The notes: generated by a model not told the origin, from the sequence alone. Shown: positions 36,809 through 46,554, counted from the first letter of the stretch. The stretch: DNA of 64,000 nt from Moraxella oculi (GCF_023336735.1 NZ_JAMBAQ010000009.1:1-64000), one strand, 5' to 3'. Made by a program: numbers and translations.

Positions 36809-38332
36809 TCATTTATCAAATTTATCAATCATTTGTCTTAATACCACTCTATCATCAAAATCATGTCGCACCCCCTGTATCTCTTGATAGGTCTCATGCC
36901 CTTTGCCAGCAATCACCACGATATCCTGCTCTCCTGCTGATTTTACAGCAAGCTCAATCGCCAATCTGCGATCAGGCTCAATCTCAATCCGATAATGATC
37001 AGCACACATCAGCCCTGTTTGCATGTCTTTTAATATGGCTAAAGGCTGCTCGCTTCTTGGATTATCAGCCGTTAAGATGACTTTGTCAGCAAATCTTAGC
37101 CCCGCCTGTGTCATCAATGGGCGTTTGCCCTTATCACGATCCCCACCACAGCCAAACACTGCCACAAGATTGCCAGTGCAGTGTTTTTTAAGGCCGGATA
37201 ATACCTGTTCTAATGCGTCAGGCGTATGGGCATAATCCACGATGAATGACCCATGCCTAGAAGGCACTCGCTCCATTCTGCCGCTTGCACCTTTTAGGTG
37301 TGTGATGCCATCGAAAAGCCGCTCTAGACTCACCCCTAACGCCAAAGCAGCTCCGACACTCGCCAAAAGATTTGACACATTGAACATTCCCAAAAGCGGG
37401 CTTCTTACCATCATCTGTCCTTGCGGCGTATTGATGGTTAAGTCCACTCCATCAAGACTTGGCGTGATTTGGCTTGCGTGAATGTCTGCCTGTGGATTTT
37501 GAGTGGCATAGGTCCATACCGTCAAGCCAGATAGCTTGGCCGTATTTAAGAAGATGTCGGCATGATCATCATCAAGGTTGATGATGGCATGGGTAAGGCT
37601 TGGAAATAAATTTTTATCAAAAAGTCTGGCCTTAGCTTGGGCATAGTCATTCATGTCTGCATGATAATCCAAATGATCTCGAGACAGATTGGAATAAATC
37701 GCCACTTTGATCGGCACTCCCTGCAAACGATGCTGATGAAGTCCATGTGAGCTGGCTTCTAACGACACAAGCTCAATCGATTCTTGTGCCATTTGATATA
37801 AAAACTCATGCACCATCAACACATCGCCTGTGGTATTTGCTGATTGAACCAAACTACCCAACCGTCCATTGCCCGCTGTACCCATGATGGCAGAGGGCAT
37901 GCCAGCCATTTGGGCAAGCTGGGCGGTCAGCTGACTGATGGTGGTTTTACCATTTGTGCCAGTTACCGCCACCACCGTTGGCAGCTGAGCGGTCTTTTGC
38001 TGTTGCAACCTGACTGCAATCAATTCCCCCAAATGGCTACGAATGTTTGGCACATACGCCACTGGAAGATGAAAATTGATGCCAAGTAGCCTGGGGTCGA
38101 TTTGCGACAACACAAAAGCAGCCTTATTTTCTACCGAATGCAGATACTCACGCACACGCTCAAAATCACCTTGCCTCCCAAAGCTTTCAAGCAGCACAAA
38201 CGCATCTGACTGCTCAATCTTACGACTGTCCAAACAAAACCGTGAAAATGGCAGCTGTGCTACCGACATCATATCCTCAGGCAAAGTCGTATTCAAAGCG
38301 TTAAAAAGTGCAGACAGCGTAACAGTTTTCAT
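36809..38332 (-). CDS. murE: UDP-N-acetylmuramoyl-L-alanyl-D-glutamate--2,6-diaminopimelate ligase
   Basis: MurE adds the third residue of the stem peptide. The 507-residue protein has the ATP loop VTGTNGKTTISQLTAQLAQ, ATTGD-like NTTGDVLMVHEF, LEASSHGLHQHRL, NLSRDHLDYHADMNDYAQAK, the VFGCGGDRDKGKRPLMTQ motif and TADNPRSEQP. The DNPR sequence is the meso-diaminopimelate selector, so the peptidoglycan should be of the usual Gram-negative type. AAGGAATTTGCC precedes the ATG. It lies between ftsI (31 bases) and murF (37 bases) on one transcript. Confidence 0.97.
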   Translation of the reverse strand: MKTVTLSALFNALNTTLPEDMMSVAQLPFSRFCLDSRKIEQSDAFVLLESFGRQGDFERVREYLHSVENKAAFVLSQIDPRLLGINFHLPVAYVPNIRSHLGELIAVRLQQQKTAQLPTVVAVTGTNGKTTISQLTAQLAQMAGMPSAIMGTAGNGRLGSLVQSANTTGDVLMVHEFLYQMAQESIELVSLEASSHGLHQHRLQGVPIKVAIYSNLSRDHLDYHADMNDYAQAKARLFDKNLFPSLTHAIINLDDDHADIFLNTAKLSGLTVWTYATQNPQADIHASQITPSLDGVDLTINTPQGQMMVRSPLLGMFNVSNLLASVGAALALGVSLERLFDGITHLKGASGRMERVPSRHGSFIVDYAHTPDALEQVLSGLKKHCTGNLVAVFGCGGDRDKGKRPLMTQAGLRFADKVILTADNPRSEQPLAILKDMQTGLMCADHYRIEIEPDRRLAIELAVKSAGEQDIVVIAGKGHETYQEIQGVRHDFDDRVVLRQMIDKFDK

Positions 38333-38363
38333 GGCAAATTCCTTCTATGGTTTTATCATGCGG

Positions 38364-40397
38364 CTAAAATCGTGGCAAGTCTTTCACATCGGCTTGTAAA
38401 GGCTTATCAAATGGCACATTATACAAACGCAACACCTCCTTCATCACATTGTGAAATACAGGTGCGGCCACAACACCACCATAGTGTTGACGGCGTGGAT
38501 CTTCTACCAGTATCACCACCGCAAAGCGAGGATTGGATGCAGGAGCAATCCCTGCAAAAGTCGTGCGATATTGGTCGGCATGATAGCCACCTTCAGGCTT
38601 GGCTCGGCGACTTGTACCTGTCTTGCCTGCCACACGATAACCATTGATGGCAGCCGCTCGTGCTGTACCACCTGGCTCCGTTACCAGCTCCATCATCTTG
38701 ACAATGGCATCAGCATGACGAGCTTCAATGACCTGAGTTGGTTCGACAGGTTTTTCGTTTTTTACCAACCGTAAAGGGTGCATTTGGCCATGATTGGCAA
38801 GTGTTGCATAAGCCTGGGCAACCTGAGCCAGCGTAACACTTTGACCATAGCCATAGCTGAGTGTGGCTCGGCGCGTGGTGTCTTTTTCACCACTAGGATT
38901 TTTGACACTCCCTGATGCTTCGGCAGGGAAATTTAAAGCTGTTTTTTGCCCAAAGCCAAAGCGACGCTGCATGTCTGCAATATCATTCACGCCAAGACTA
39001 AGGGCGATTTTGGCTGATGCGACATTACTGGATTTTTGAATGAGTTTTGCCATCGTGATTGAACCATAGTCCGCACTGTCACGAATCGTATAACCGCCAA
39101 CATAGAGTTTACCTGGCGTGGTATTAATGAGTGAATTGACAGAATATTTTCCAGATTCTAATGCTGCCGCCACCGTAAAAGGCTTCATGATGGATCCTGG
39201 CTCAAAGGTGTCTAATACTGGGCGGTTGCGTTCATTGGCACCAGTACGCTCGGCAAGATTGTTTGAATTAAAGGACGGCCACGACCCCATTGCCAACACA
39301 TCGCCAGTCAAGACATCGACCACGATGCCTGAGCTTGATCGTGCTGATTGTACACGACCTACTTGTTCAAGCTCTTTATACAGCACATATTGCAATCTAG
39401 AATCAATCGTTAATTGCAAATCCTGACCCTCAACCTGCGGTTTGAGTTCTTTGAGTTCTTTGACAGCAGCATCCTTGGATTTTAGCAGCAGTACTCTTCC
39501 TGGTTCGCCAGCAAGTTGTTTTTCGTATTTGGCCTCAATGCCTGCACGCCCTACATAGCCACCATTTGTAGCATCTTTGGACTGTGCCATATAGCCCAGA
39601 ATCTGTGCATTTGGTTCGGCTTGCAAATAATATCTTTGAAAAATCGTATCTTCACTCACACCCACAAATTTGAGCTTTTTAATCGGCTCAACCAATTCAG
39701 GCGATACTTTTTGTTGCAGCACCATTCTTTTAGAACCCGCACCCTTTGGTAAAGCCGCTTTCACAGCATCTGCATCACTGACATCGATTGTATTATCAAT
39801 GGCAACGGCTTTTTGTAGAGTTTTTAGAGGAAAATTGGTCATGCCAGACAGCTTGACTAAGTCCATTTCTTTAAGTTGTTGTAGAGCCCTATCTCTTTTT
39901 GATTGACTGGGAGAGGTTTTGACGATTTTTAATAATTCATAGTACCTTTTTGCATAATCATAAGGACTAAACACGATGGTTGATAATGGTGCATTCGCTG
40001 CCAGCGGCACTCCTGTGGTATCAGTAATCATGCCACGATGTGCAGGCATGGTGATTTTGGCAGTGATGATTTTGTCGCCCATATCAATCAGAAAAGACGA
40101 ATTGACCACCTGCAAATAAAACGCCCTGACAAATAAAGCAGCGAAGCCAAACGCCATGACAGCCCAAATCAGACGATATCGCCACGCATCATGCATGCCA
40201 CCCAATCTGGTTGCCTGTGAACGCCTCTTACTCAACCCCAGCTTATTTAATAGCCAAGACCATGCGTTACCGTGCTTTGAATGCTTTGGCTTGGCAATGC
40301 CGTTTTTATCTTTAGTGTCATCTTTGGGGGATTTCTTACGACTCGATGGCGTGATTTTTGATGCAAGGTCTTGTTTTTGGGTTGGTTTTTTCATCAT
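38364..40397 (-). CDS. ftsI: Peptidoglycan D,D-transpeptidase FtsI (PBP3)
   Basis: The septal class B penicillin-binding protein, partner of FtsW. The 677-residue protein has a Lys/Ser-rich cytoplasmic tail of about 70 residues, longer than in E. coli (588 in all), one membrane segment (WAVMAFGFAALFVRAFYLQV), a dimerisation domain with RGMITDTTGVPLA, and the transpeptidase domain with the active-site SIMK (EPGSIMKPFTVAAAL), the SSN triad (KSSNVASAK) and KTGT (RVAGKTGTSRRAK). The start ATG overlaps the ftsL stop, indicating coupling. A second ATG follows immediately. C-terminus ends LQADVKDLPRF. Confidence 0.96.
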   Translation of the reverse strand: MMKKPTQKQDLASKITPSSRKKSPKDDTKDKNGIAKPKHSKHGNAWSWLLNKLGLSKRRSQATRLGGMHDAWRYRLIWAVMAFGFAALFVRAFYLQVVNSSFLIDMGDKIITAKITMPAHRGMITDTTGVPLAANAPLSTIVFSPYDYAKRYYELLKIVKTSPSQSKRDRALQQLKEMDLVKLSGMTNFPLKTLQKAVAIDNTIDVSDADAVKAALPKGAGSKRMVLQQKVSPELVEPIKKLKFVGVSEDTIFQRYYLQAEPNAQILGYMAQSKDATNGGYVGRAGIEAKYEKQLAGEPGRVLLLKSKDAAVKELKELKPQVEGQDLQLTIDSRLQYVLYKELEQVGRVQSARSSSGIVVDVLTGDVLAMGSWPSFNSNNLAERTGANERNRPVLDTFEPGSIMKPFTVAAALESGKYSVNSLINTTPGKLYVGGYTIRDSADYGSITMAKLIQKSSNVASAKIALSLGVNDIADMQRRFGFGQKTALNFPAEASGSVKNPSGEKDTTRRATLSYGYGQSVTLAQVAQAYATLANHGQMHPLRLVKNEKPVEPTQVIEARHADAIVKMMELVTEPGGTARAAAINGYRVAGKTGTSRRAKPEGGYHADQYRTTFAGIAPASNPRFAVVILVEDPRRQHYGGVVAAPVFHNVMKEVLRLYNVPFDKPLQADVKDLPRF

Positions 40398-40759
40398 TCA
40401 CCCACCTGCTGATTTTTTGAGGTTGTACTGATACCAGGGGTGATGATGCGACGATTCTCTCCTGTGGGAAAAAACATGCCCAGTTCACTCACGGCACGAC
40501 GAGCGACCTGTGGCGTTGCACTGAAAGTTTGTTGCTCAATCAGCAACTGCTGCTCTTCAATTCGCATCGCCACCAGTTCTTTTTTAAGCTGTTGCAACTG
40601 GTGATAAGCCTCATGATGCTCTTGTGTTTGCTCAACGACTTTCACTCCTGTGTGCATGATTGCTATAAATAGTACAAACAAAATCACACGACACGCCACC
40701 ATGCCAAAACGACTGGTGAGAGTATCAGACGAAATCAAATGAGCAAGTTTGTCATTCAT
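40394..40759 (-). CDS. ftsL: Cell division protein FtsL
   Basis: FtsL is the bitopic scaffold that joins FtsB and FtsQ and helps activate FtsWI. The 121-residue protein has a short cytoplasmic N-terminus, one membrane segment at about residues 20-37 (MVACRVILFVLFIAIMHTG) and a periplasmic coiled coil (EQTQEHHEAYHQLQQLKKEL), followed by a short segment with RRAVSELGMFFPTGENRRII that fits the family's C-terminal end. Sequence conservation in FtsL is weak, so the call leans on position between rsmH and ftsI, size and topology, all of which agree. Confidence 0.9.
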   Translation of the reverse strand: MNDKLAHLISSDTLTSRFGMVACRVILFVLFIAIMHTGVKVVEQTQEHHEAYHQLQQLKKELVAMRIEEQQLLIEQQTFSATPQVARRAVSELGMFFPTGENRRIITPGISTTSKNQQVGE

Positions 40760-40830
40760 GGTATCTAAGTCTTAGGTTTTAAGTAAAAGTCGCCAGAGCA
40801 TCACTGTTGATAGATGAAAAACGACAGCCA

Positions 40831-41820
40831 TCAGGTTGTAAAAGGCACATCAGTACGAGTTGCACCACGCAAATAGGCACTTCTGGCTCTTGGATTGACC
40901 GTAATTTCATCATCAGATGGTGCGATACGGTTTGGTTTACCAAAATACTTTTGTCTTTTTGGGGGCATGAAAAGCTTGTCATCACCTTCCCAGCGACCAC
41001 GGCTATGGTTGTTTAAAAATCGCTTGATGCGACGATCTTCAAGCGAATGAAAGCTGATGACCGCAAGGTGTCCTCCTGATTTTAGCACAGACAGAGTTTG
41101 TATTAAGAAGTCATCAACATCGCCAAGTTCATTGTTAATAAAAATCCGCATCGCTTGAAAGCTTTGCGTGGCTGGGTGCTTGCCTTTTTGCCAAGCTGGG
41201 TGTGCCTGCTTAATAACCTCTGCCAGCTCCAAAGTAGACTCATAACTTGACATCGCCTTAATCGCACGGGCAATTTTACGACTGTGTCGCTCTTCGCCAT
41301 ATTCAAAAAGCACATCCGCCAGCCCATCAATATCTACTCGTTTAAGCCACACTGAAACAGGTTCGCCACGAGTCGTATCCATACGCATGTCCACCCTACC
41401 ATCACGCATGAAGCTAAATCCACGAGCGCCATCGTCAAGTTGGGGACTAGACACCCCCAAGTCTGCCAATACCCCATCTACTCTATCAACACCAAGCGTT
41501 CGCAAGCTGTCTGCCAATGTCGCAAAGCTGTCATGCACGACTTTCACTCGATCATCTGCCCTGCTCAATGCTTTGGCAGCAACAATCGCCTGTGGATCTT
41601 TATCAAACACAACCAGCATTGCATCATCTGCCAAATAATCAAGCAGCAGCCTACTATGCCCACCACGACCAAAGGTTGCATCAACAAACACGCCATGCAC
41701 GCTGTTTTTTGGGACATGATTAAGATTTGCCACTCCAAGCACCATCGCAACGGCTGGCTCAAGCAATACTGTCGTATGGCGAAATGACGCCAAATCATCG
41801 CCATGTAAGTCGGTCATCAT
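40831..41820 (-). CDS. rsmH: 16S rRNA (cytosine1402-N4)-methyltransferase
   Basis: RsmH methylates cytidine 1402 in the 30S decoding centre. The protein (329 residues) has HTTVLLEPAVAMVL, the SAM motif VFVDATFGRGGHSRLLL, GVLADLGVSSPQLDDGARGF, the MRMDTTRG motif, RHSRKIARAIK, QAMRIFINNELGDVDDFL and HLAVISFHSLEDRRIKRF, all typical. Start: two adjacent ATGs at 41820 and 41817; an upstream GTG is in frame; none has a strong ribosome-binding site. It is the first gene of the cluster; mraZ, which usually precedes it, is absent, and gltX lies divergently upstream. Confidence 0.96.
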   Translation of the reverse strand: MMTDLHGDDLASFRHTTVLLEPAVAMVLGVANLNHVPKNSVHGVFVDATFGRGGHSRLLLDYLADDAMLVVFDKDPQAIVAAKALSRADDRVKVVHDSFATLADSLRTLGVDRVDGVLADLGVSSPQLDDGARGFSFMRDGRVDMRMDTTRGEPVSVWLKRVDIDGLADVLFEYGEERHSRKIARAIKAMSSYESTLELAEVIKQAHPAWQKGKHPATQSFQAMRIFINNELGDVDDFLIQTLSVLKSGGHLAVISFHSLEDRRIKRFLNNHSRGRWEGDDKLFMPPKRQKYFGKPNRIAPSDDEITVNPRARSAYLRGATRTDVPFTT

Positions 41821-42016
41821 CCAAAACACCCCAAATTTGCCAAATCATGCTCAACATGCATGGCTGGCAGACTTGCCTAACAAAAACTGCAAACCCAATA
41901 TTCTAACAGCAAATCATACTTTTGTGGCAGATTTTTGTGTTGTTATTGTTGCCAAATCAAGCATTTTTGGTGCTTTTTCATACAAAATAACAACTCTATC
42001 CAAAACTTGGCAAATT

Positions 42017-42025
42017 TGATATGAT
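42017..42025 (+). promoter_or_regulatory. Extended -10 promoter element for gltX
   Basis: TGATATGAT lies 54 bases before the gltX start. The hexamer TATGAT differs from consensus by one base and carries the upstream TG. A -35 at 17 bases is poor. Confidence 0.45.
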
Positions 42026-42078
42026 AGTAAAAATTTTCAAGCAAGCACACAATAACATACAACAACAGTGAGAAACCT

Positions 42079-43581
42079 ATGACCCGTCCTGTTCGCACTC
42101 GCATCGCCCCCAGCCCGACTGGATTTCCACATGTCGGCACCGCCTACATCGCATTGTTTAACTTAGCATTTGCCAGGTCCATGGGTGGAGAGTTCATCTT
42201 ACGCATCGAAGATACCGACCAAGTTCGCTCCACCGCCCAATCCGAAGAGATGATTTTAAATGCTTTGCGATGGCTGGGCATTCAATGGTCAGAAGGCCCT
42301 GATGTAGGTGGGCAATTTGCCCCTTATCGACAGTCTGAGCGTGGTGAAATTTATAAACAATATGCTCAACAATTACTTGACCAAGGGCATGCCTTTCGCT
42401 GTTTTTGTACACCTCAAGAACTTGATGTCATGCGTCGTGAACAAGAAAAGCAGGGATTGCCTGTTCGCTATGACGGTCGCTATGCCAATCTTAGTCGCAA
42501 AGAAAGTGATGAGTTGGCAAACAGTGGCAAGCCTTTTGTCATCAGAATGCGAGTACCGACCGAAGGCGTATGCGTCATCAATGACATGCTAAGGGGTGAG
42601 ATCAGCATTCCTTGGGAAACGGTGGACATGCAGGTTTTGTTAAAAACAGATGGCCTACCCACTTATCATCTTGCCAATGTCGTCGACGACCATTTGATGC
42701 AAATCAGCCATGTCATTCGTGGGGAAGAGTGGATCAATTCCGCCCCAAAGCACAAACTGCTGTATGAATATTTTGGCTGGGAAATGCCTGTGCTATGCCA
42801 CATGCCACTACTTCGCAATCCCGATAAATCCAAACTGTCTAAACGCAAAAACCCAACCTCCATCACTTATTATCGTGATGCAGGCGTACTACCACAAGCC
42901 TTAATGAACTATCTGGGGCGTATGGGATACAGCCTACCACATGAGCAAGAAAAATTCAGCCTAGATGAGATGATTGATACTTTTGACATCACTCGTGTGT
43001 CCTTGGGCGGTCCTGTCTTCGATGTGGAAAAACTCTATTGGCTAAATGGCGAGTACCTACGCAGTATGAGTACCGATGAACTCAAACACGCCATCTTAGC
43101 TTGGGCAAGCGATGATGACAAACTGACCGCCATCACCAAGGCAATTCAGCCACGCATCAATCTTTTGTCCGATGCGGTCAACTGGGCAGGTTTTTATTTT
43201 CAAAATTTGCCTACCGTTACGGCAGAAGATTTTACTCACAAAACATTAGATCAAGACAGACTTTTAGAAATACTCTATTTGGCGACTTGGCAACTAGAAG
43301 CCCTACCAAGCTGGCGTGAAGAATACATCTACCAAACGCTCAAAGGTTTATCAGCACACTTCGACATCAAACTCAAAGACTTCATGCAGCCGTTTTTCGT
43401 GGCAATCGCAGGGTCAACCAGCTCCACACCTGTCATGAATTCAATGTACATTTTGGGTGCGGACATGACCTTGGCACGATTACGCCATGCTTGCGAGGTG
43501 TTGGACGGCTTAGGTAAGAAGAAGCTGAAAAAACTTGAAGAAATGAATAAAACCCTGCCAAATTTTTTAGCCCAAGCATGA
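42079..43581 (+). CDS. gltX: Glutamate--tRNA ligase
   Basis: Charges tRNA-Glu with glutamate; class I synthetase. The 500-residue protein shows [19 protein letters not shown], where HVGT at residues 18-21 is the HIGH equivalent, [66 protein letters not shown] and the KMSKS equivalent KLSKRKN, then the anticodon-binding alpha-helical cage. It is followed by tRNA-Ala and tRNA-Glu genes, the latter being its own substrate. A terminator separates gltX from the tRNA promoter. Confidence 0.97.
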   Translation: MTRPVRTRIAPSPTGFPHVGTAYIALFNLAFARSMGGEFILRIEDTDQVRSTAQSEEMILNALRWLGIQWSEGPDVGGQFAPYRQSERGEIYKQYAQQLLDQGHAFRCFCTPQELDVMRREQEKQGLPVRYDGRYANLSRKESDELANSGKPFVIRMRVPTEGVCVINDMLRGEISIPWETVDMQVLLKTDGLPTYHLANVVDDHLMQISHVIRGEEWINSAPKHKLLYEYFGWEMPVLCHMPLLRNPDKSKLSKRKNPTSITYYRDAGVLPQALMNYLGRMGYSLPHEQEKFSLDEMIDTFDITRVSLGGPVFDVEKLYWLNGEYLRSMSTDELKHAILAWASDDDKLTAITKAIQPRINLLSDAVNWAGFYFQNLPTVTAEDFTHKTLDQDRLLEILYLATWQLEALPSWREEYIYQTLKGLSAHFDIKLKDFMQPFFVAIAGSTSSTPVMNSMYILGADMTLARLRHACEVLDGLGKKKLKKLEEMNKTLPNFLAQA

Positions 43582-43590
43582 CCCATGATG

Positions 43591-43621
43591 ACCGACAATG
43601 CCCCACTGCGTTGTCGGTTTT
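43591..43621 (+). terminator. Terminator after gltX
   Basis: ACCGACAA pairs with TTGTCGGT across a 12-base loop and is followed by TTTAA; short T run, so moderately strong. Confidence 0.65.
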
Positions 43622-43730
43622 AACTAATACCGCACAACCCAACCGTCAAATAACATTCTCCACATCATCAAATAAAAATGATAAAAATCAATAATTTAAG
43701 AAAATTATTTACTTTTTTTAAATTATTTTC

Positions 43731-43759
43731 TTGACACCAAACAACTCACCTTATATAAT
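43731..43759 (+). promoter_or_regulatory. Consensus sigma-70 promoter for the tRNA-Ala/tRNA-Glu pair
   Basis: A perfect TTGACA (43731-43736) and a perfect TATAAT (43754-43759) are separated by exactly 17 bases. A/T tracts upstream could act as an UP element, and CGCCCACC follows the -10, resembling a GC-rich stringent-control discriminator. tRNA-Ala begins 17 bases after the -10. This is the strongest promoter in the window. Confidence 0.93.
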
Positions 43760-43776
43760 ACGCCCACCTTAATCAA

Positions 43777-43852
43777 GGGGCTATAGCTCAGTTGGTAGAG
43801 CACTTGCATGGCATGCAAGGGGTCAGCGGTTCGACTCCGCTTAGCTCCACCA
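43777..43852 (+). tRNA. tRNA-Ala (anticodon GGC)
   Basis: 76 bases that fold as a full cloverleaf. The acceptor stem GGGGCTA pairs with TAGCTCC, the anticodon stem CTTGC/GCAAG encloses the loop ATGGCAT with anticodon GGC, and the T arm has AGCGG-TTCGACT-CCGCT. CCA is encoded. GGC reads GCC and GCU alanine codons. It follows gltX and is transcribed from the consensus promoter just upstream, together with tRNA-Glu. Confidence 0.97.
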
Positions 43853-43867
43853 AAAACCATTAAGGCT

Positions 43868-43907
43868 GAATGTAAGCACCTAGGCAATTTCTTACATTCT
43901 TATTTTT
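43868..43907 (+). other. Hairpin between the two tRNA genes
   Basis: GAATGTAAG and CTTACATTC form a 9-bp stem with a 14-base loop, followed by TTATTTTT. It may be a partial terminator that lowers readthrough to tRNA-Glu, or a processing structure in the pre-tRNA spacer. Confidence 0.5.
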
Positions 43908-43928
43908 GACTCAGTCAAAGTTTCATGC

Positions 43929-44004
43929 GCTCCATTCGTCTAGAGGCCTAGGACATCGCCCTTTCACGGCGGTAACAGGGGTTCGAATCCCCTATGGAGT
44001 GCCA
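43929..44004 (+). tRNA. tRNA-Glu (anticodon TTC)
   Basis: 76 bases with encoded CCA. The anticodon arm CGCC-CTTTCAC-GGCG carries TTC, reading GAA and GAG. The D arm and the T arm GGGGTTCGAATCCCC match bacterial tRNA-Glu closely. The acceptor stem GCTCCAT pairs with ATGGAGT, which makes the first pair G1-U72 instead of the G-C of E. coli tRNA-Glu. Confidence 0.96.
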
Positions 44005-44027
44005 ATATTCTTTCTCAACTTGAGAAT

Positions 44028-44060
44028 AAAAAAGACCAACCCTAAAGGTTGGTCTTTTTT
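44028..44060 (+). terminator. Strong terminator of the tRNA operon
   Basis: GACCAACC and GGTTGGTC form an 8-bp stem with a 5-base loop, flanked by A and T runs (six Ts after the stem), 24 bases past tRNA-Glu. Confidence 0.93.
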
Positions 44061-44304
44061 ATTGACTCATACATCAACCTTATTCTAGCAATCTTACATC
44101 AACATTCGTTTAGCAATCTCATCGTTTGAAAAAAATATCAACAAAAACCAATCTAAAAATTTTTTGATGGCAACACCCTCCTCAGCATTGATCATCTTTT
44201 AACACTCAAAAAAAAAAATCACAAGCTTAACAAGCGATTAAAATTTCATCAAGAGTTTGGCTTAGAATGATGGCAAATATTCTAACGCACAGCCCATCAA
44301 AAAC
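44061..44304. other. AT-rich spacer upstream of hisF
   Basis: About 245 bases without a supported gene, repeat or RNA. It has an 11-base A run near 44208-44219. Only the hisF promoter element at its end is recognisable. Confidence 0.5.
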
Positions 44305-44313
44305 TGCTATAAT
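44305..44313 (+). promoter_or_regulatory. Extended -10 promoter for hisF
   Basis: TGCTATAAT, with a perfect -10 hexamer, lies 43 bases before the hisF start. No good -35 is seen. Confidence 0.55.
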
Positions 44314-44355
44314 AACCCATCAGTTTAAGCAAGCTTTGCCAAATCAAGGACACCT

Positions 44356-45129
44356 ATGTTAGCAAAACGACTCATTCCCTGTCTTGATGTCGAAAATGGA
44401 CGCGTCGTCAAAGGCGTTAATTTCATTGACATTAAAGATGCAGGCGATCCCATAGAAGTCTCTAAACGCTACAATGACCAAGGAGCAGATGAGATCACCT
44501 TCCTTGACATCACAGCCACATCAGATGGGCGAGATACCACCTATCACATGGTAGAGCAGATTGCTCGCTCTGTATTCATTCCACTGACTGTGGGTGGTGG
44601 CGTGCGTAAAATTGACGACATTCGAAATTTGCTCAATGCTGGTGCAGATAAAGTTGGCATCAACTCTGCCGCCATCACCAATCCTGATTTGGTCAATGAC
44701 GCTGCAGCACGCTTCGGCAGTCAGTGCATTGTGGTCTCTATTGATGCCAAACGCGTAACCAAGTCAGATGGCACACTTGGCTTTGAGATTTTTACGCATG
44801 GCGGGCGGCGTGCCACTGGTATTGACGCGGTTGCTTGGGCGGTGGAGATGACCAAACGAGGGGCAGGTGAACTGCTCATTACCAGCATGGATGGCGATGG
44901 CACACGAGCAGGCTATGATTTGCTACTAACACGCACCATCAGTGATTTGGTGAGCATTCCTGTGATTGCATCAGGCGGTGTGGGTAATCTACAGCATCTG
45001 GCTGATGGCGTCATCAAAGGCGGTGCGGATGCCGTGCTGGCGGCCAGCATTTTTCATTTCGGCGACCACACCATCGCTGAAGCCAAGGCATTCATGGCAA
45101 ATCAAGGCATTCCCATGCGATTGCTCTGA
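44356..45129 (+). CDS. hisF: Imidazole glycerol phosphate synthase subunit HisF
   Basis: The cyclase subunit that, with ammonia from HisH, makes imidazole glycerol phosphate and AICAR. The 257-residue TIM barrel starts [20 protein letters not shown], with catalytic Asp11 in CLDVENG and the second catalytic aspartate in VVSIDAKRV; phosphate sites appear as [14 protein letters not shown] and [21 protein letters not shown] precedes the ATG. It stands alone, not with hisH or hisA, so histidine genes are scattered in this genome. A spacer of 143 bases precedes ribH. Confidence 0.97.
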   Translation: MLAKRLIPCLDVENGRVVKGVNFIDIKDAGDPIEVSKRYNDQGADEITFLDITATSDGRDTTYHMVEQIARSVFIPLTVGGGVRKIDDIRNLLNAGADKVGINSAAITNPDLVNDAAARFGSQCIVVSIDAKRVTKSDGTLGFEIFTHGGRRATGIDAVAWAVEMTKRGAGELLITSMDGDGTRAGYDLLLTRTISDLVSIPVIASGGVGNLQHLADGVIKGGADAVLAASIFHFGDHTIAEAKAFMANQGIPMRLL

Positions 45130-45272
45130 TGATGTTACCCATCACGCAAGTACGCCAGTTTTTTAGATGACCACTTGCCTTAATTGACTCACCCACCAAA
45201 AAACACCCTATTTTTATCAAAATATGATATGATAAAAGACAGTTTTTAACACAATCAAACACGAGTAGCTCC

Positions 45273-45764
45273 ATGAATTACACCGCTCAAAAATCCACCA
45301 TCACTCACATTGATGGCGCCTTAGACCAAAACCAAAACCTTAAAGTAGCCATTGCAGTCAGCCGTTTTAATGGGTTTTTGGTAGAAAGCCTGGTGGAGGG
45401 TGCCTTAGACGCTCTGCTTCGCCATGGAGTGCAAGGCGAAAACATCACCGTCGTTCGTGTGCCTGGGGCTTTTGAGTTGCCACTGACTGCAAAACGACTG
45501 GCAACTTCTGGCAAATATGATGCCATCGTGGTGCTAGGTGCAATCATTCGTGGTGCAACGCCACACTTTGATATCGTTGCCAATGAGTCAGCCAAAGGAC
45601 TCAGTCAAGTTGCTCTACATCACGACATTCCTGTGATCAACGGCATCTTAACAACTGAAAATATTGAGCAGACCATTGAGCGTGCTGGTACAAAAGCAGG
45701 CAACAAGGGGTATGAAGCTGCCATGACCGCCATCGAAATGGCAAGTGTACTCAAAGCCATTTAA
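45273..45764 (+). CDS. ribH: 6,7-dimethyl-8-ribityllumazine synthase
   Basis: Joins the aminopyrimidine and dihydroxybutanone phosphate in riboflavin synthesis, in a cytoplasmic capsid-like or pentameric assembly. The 163-residue protein shows the family blocks [58 protein letters not shown] (with the catalytic histidine) and [20 protein letters not shown] followed by [14 protein letters not shown]. No FMN riboswitch is seen in the spacer before it. nusB follows 120 bases later, a standard order. Confidence 0.96.
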   Translation: MNYTAQKSTITHIDGALDQNQNLKVAIAVSRFNGFLVESLVEGALDALLRHGVQGENITVVRVPGAFELPLTAKRLATSGKYDAIVVLGAIIRGATPHFDIVANESAKGLSQVALHHDIPVINGILTTENIEQTIERAGTKAGNKGYEAAMTAIEMASVLKAI

Positions 45765-45884
45765 CAAAAATCCCACATGAAGACCCGGCTGTTTGATGTC
45801 ATCACGAATGATAACTCATCGAAAAGCTGGCATCTTTTTTCCATTGAAAGATGATTTCAATGCAGCATTATTTTAAGGCGTTTT

Positions 45885-46442
45885 ATGAATACTATCTCCC
45901 AAAACAACCAAGTTAACTTTGATGAATGCGGCTATAAAACCAGCCATACCGCTGTGCGTAAAGCTCGTCGCTTTGCCTTGCAAGGCTTGTATGAATGGAT
46001 CTTGACCGACCATCGCTTTGCTAACGAACATCAAGATTTGTTAGGTGGTAATGAACCACACACCATCGTTGCTCGCACCAGAGCCGACAATGCCATGCAC
46101 ACTGTGCATTTAGGCTACTATCATGAGCTGATGCGTAATATTCCTGATCAGATAGGTGAACTGATTGTGGAGATTTCCCGCCATTTGGATCGCAATTTTA
46201 ACCGCCTAGATCCCATTGAGCGCGCGGTGCTGCTTATCGGTGCATACGAACTTAAGCACAGTCCACACATTCCTTATAAAGTAGTGCTTGATGAAGCAAT
46301 GCGGCTAAATACTTATTTTGGGGCGACAGACGCCCACAAGCTCATCAATGCCGTGCTAGACAGATATGCCAAAGAAGTGCGAACAGATGAGAAAAATGGC
46401 ATAAGACCTAAGTCTGCTGCCGATCTGCCCAATCTGAATTGA
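45885..46442 (+). CDS. nusB: Transcription antitermination factor NusB
   Basis: NusB binds boxA RNA with S10 in antitermination of rRNA operons. The 185-residue protein has an N-terminal extension of about 20 residues, then [59 protein letters not shown] and [20 protein letters not shown] with [12 protein letters not shown], the family core. It is longer than the E. coli protein (139) mainly because of the N-terminal part and an insert after the first helix. AAGGCGTTTT precedes the ATG. A strong hairpin follows. Confidence 0.94.
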   Translation: MNTISQNNQVNFDECGYKTSHTAVRKARRFALQGLYEWILTDHRFANEHQDLLGGNEPHTIVARTRADNAMHTVHLGYYHELMRNIPDQIGELIVEISRHLDRNFNRLDPIERAVLLIGAYELKHSPHIPYKVVLDEAMRLNTYFGATDAHKLINAVLDRYAKEVRTDEKNGIRPKSAADLPNLN

Positions 46443-46516
46443 GTTAAAATCATCATTGAAAAATATTGCAATAATAAGCCACTAAGTGCCAAGACTACTT
46501 TGTACGCTTTAATCAT

Positions 46517-46554
46517 GGTAAAAATCCTTGCCGTTAAAAGCAAGGATTTTTACC
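46517..46554 (+). terminator. Terminator-like 14-bp inverted repeat after nusB
   Basis: GGTAAAAATCCTTG and CAAGGATTTTTACC are perfect complements around a 10-base loop, 74 bases past the nusB stop. The right arm itself contains the T run (TTTTT), so it can act as a terminator on either strand. Confidence 0.7.

Noticed and set aside
45130-45272. Possible FMN riboswitch before ribH
   Set aside because: The spacer is only 143 bases, AT-rich, and shows none of the conserved RFN-element helices; ribH genes outside the main rib operon often lack it.
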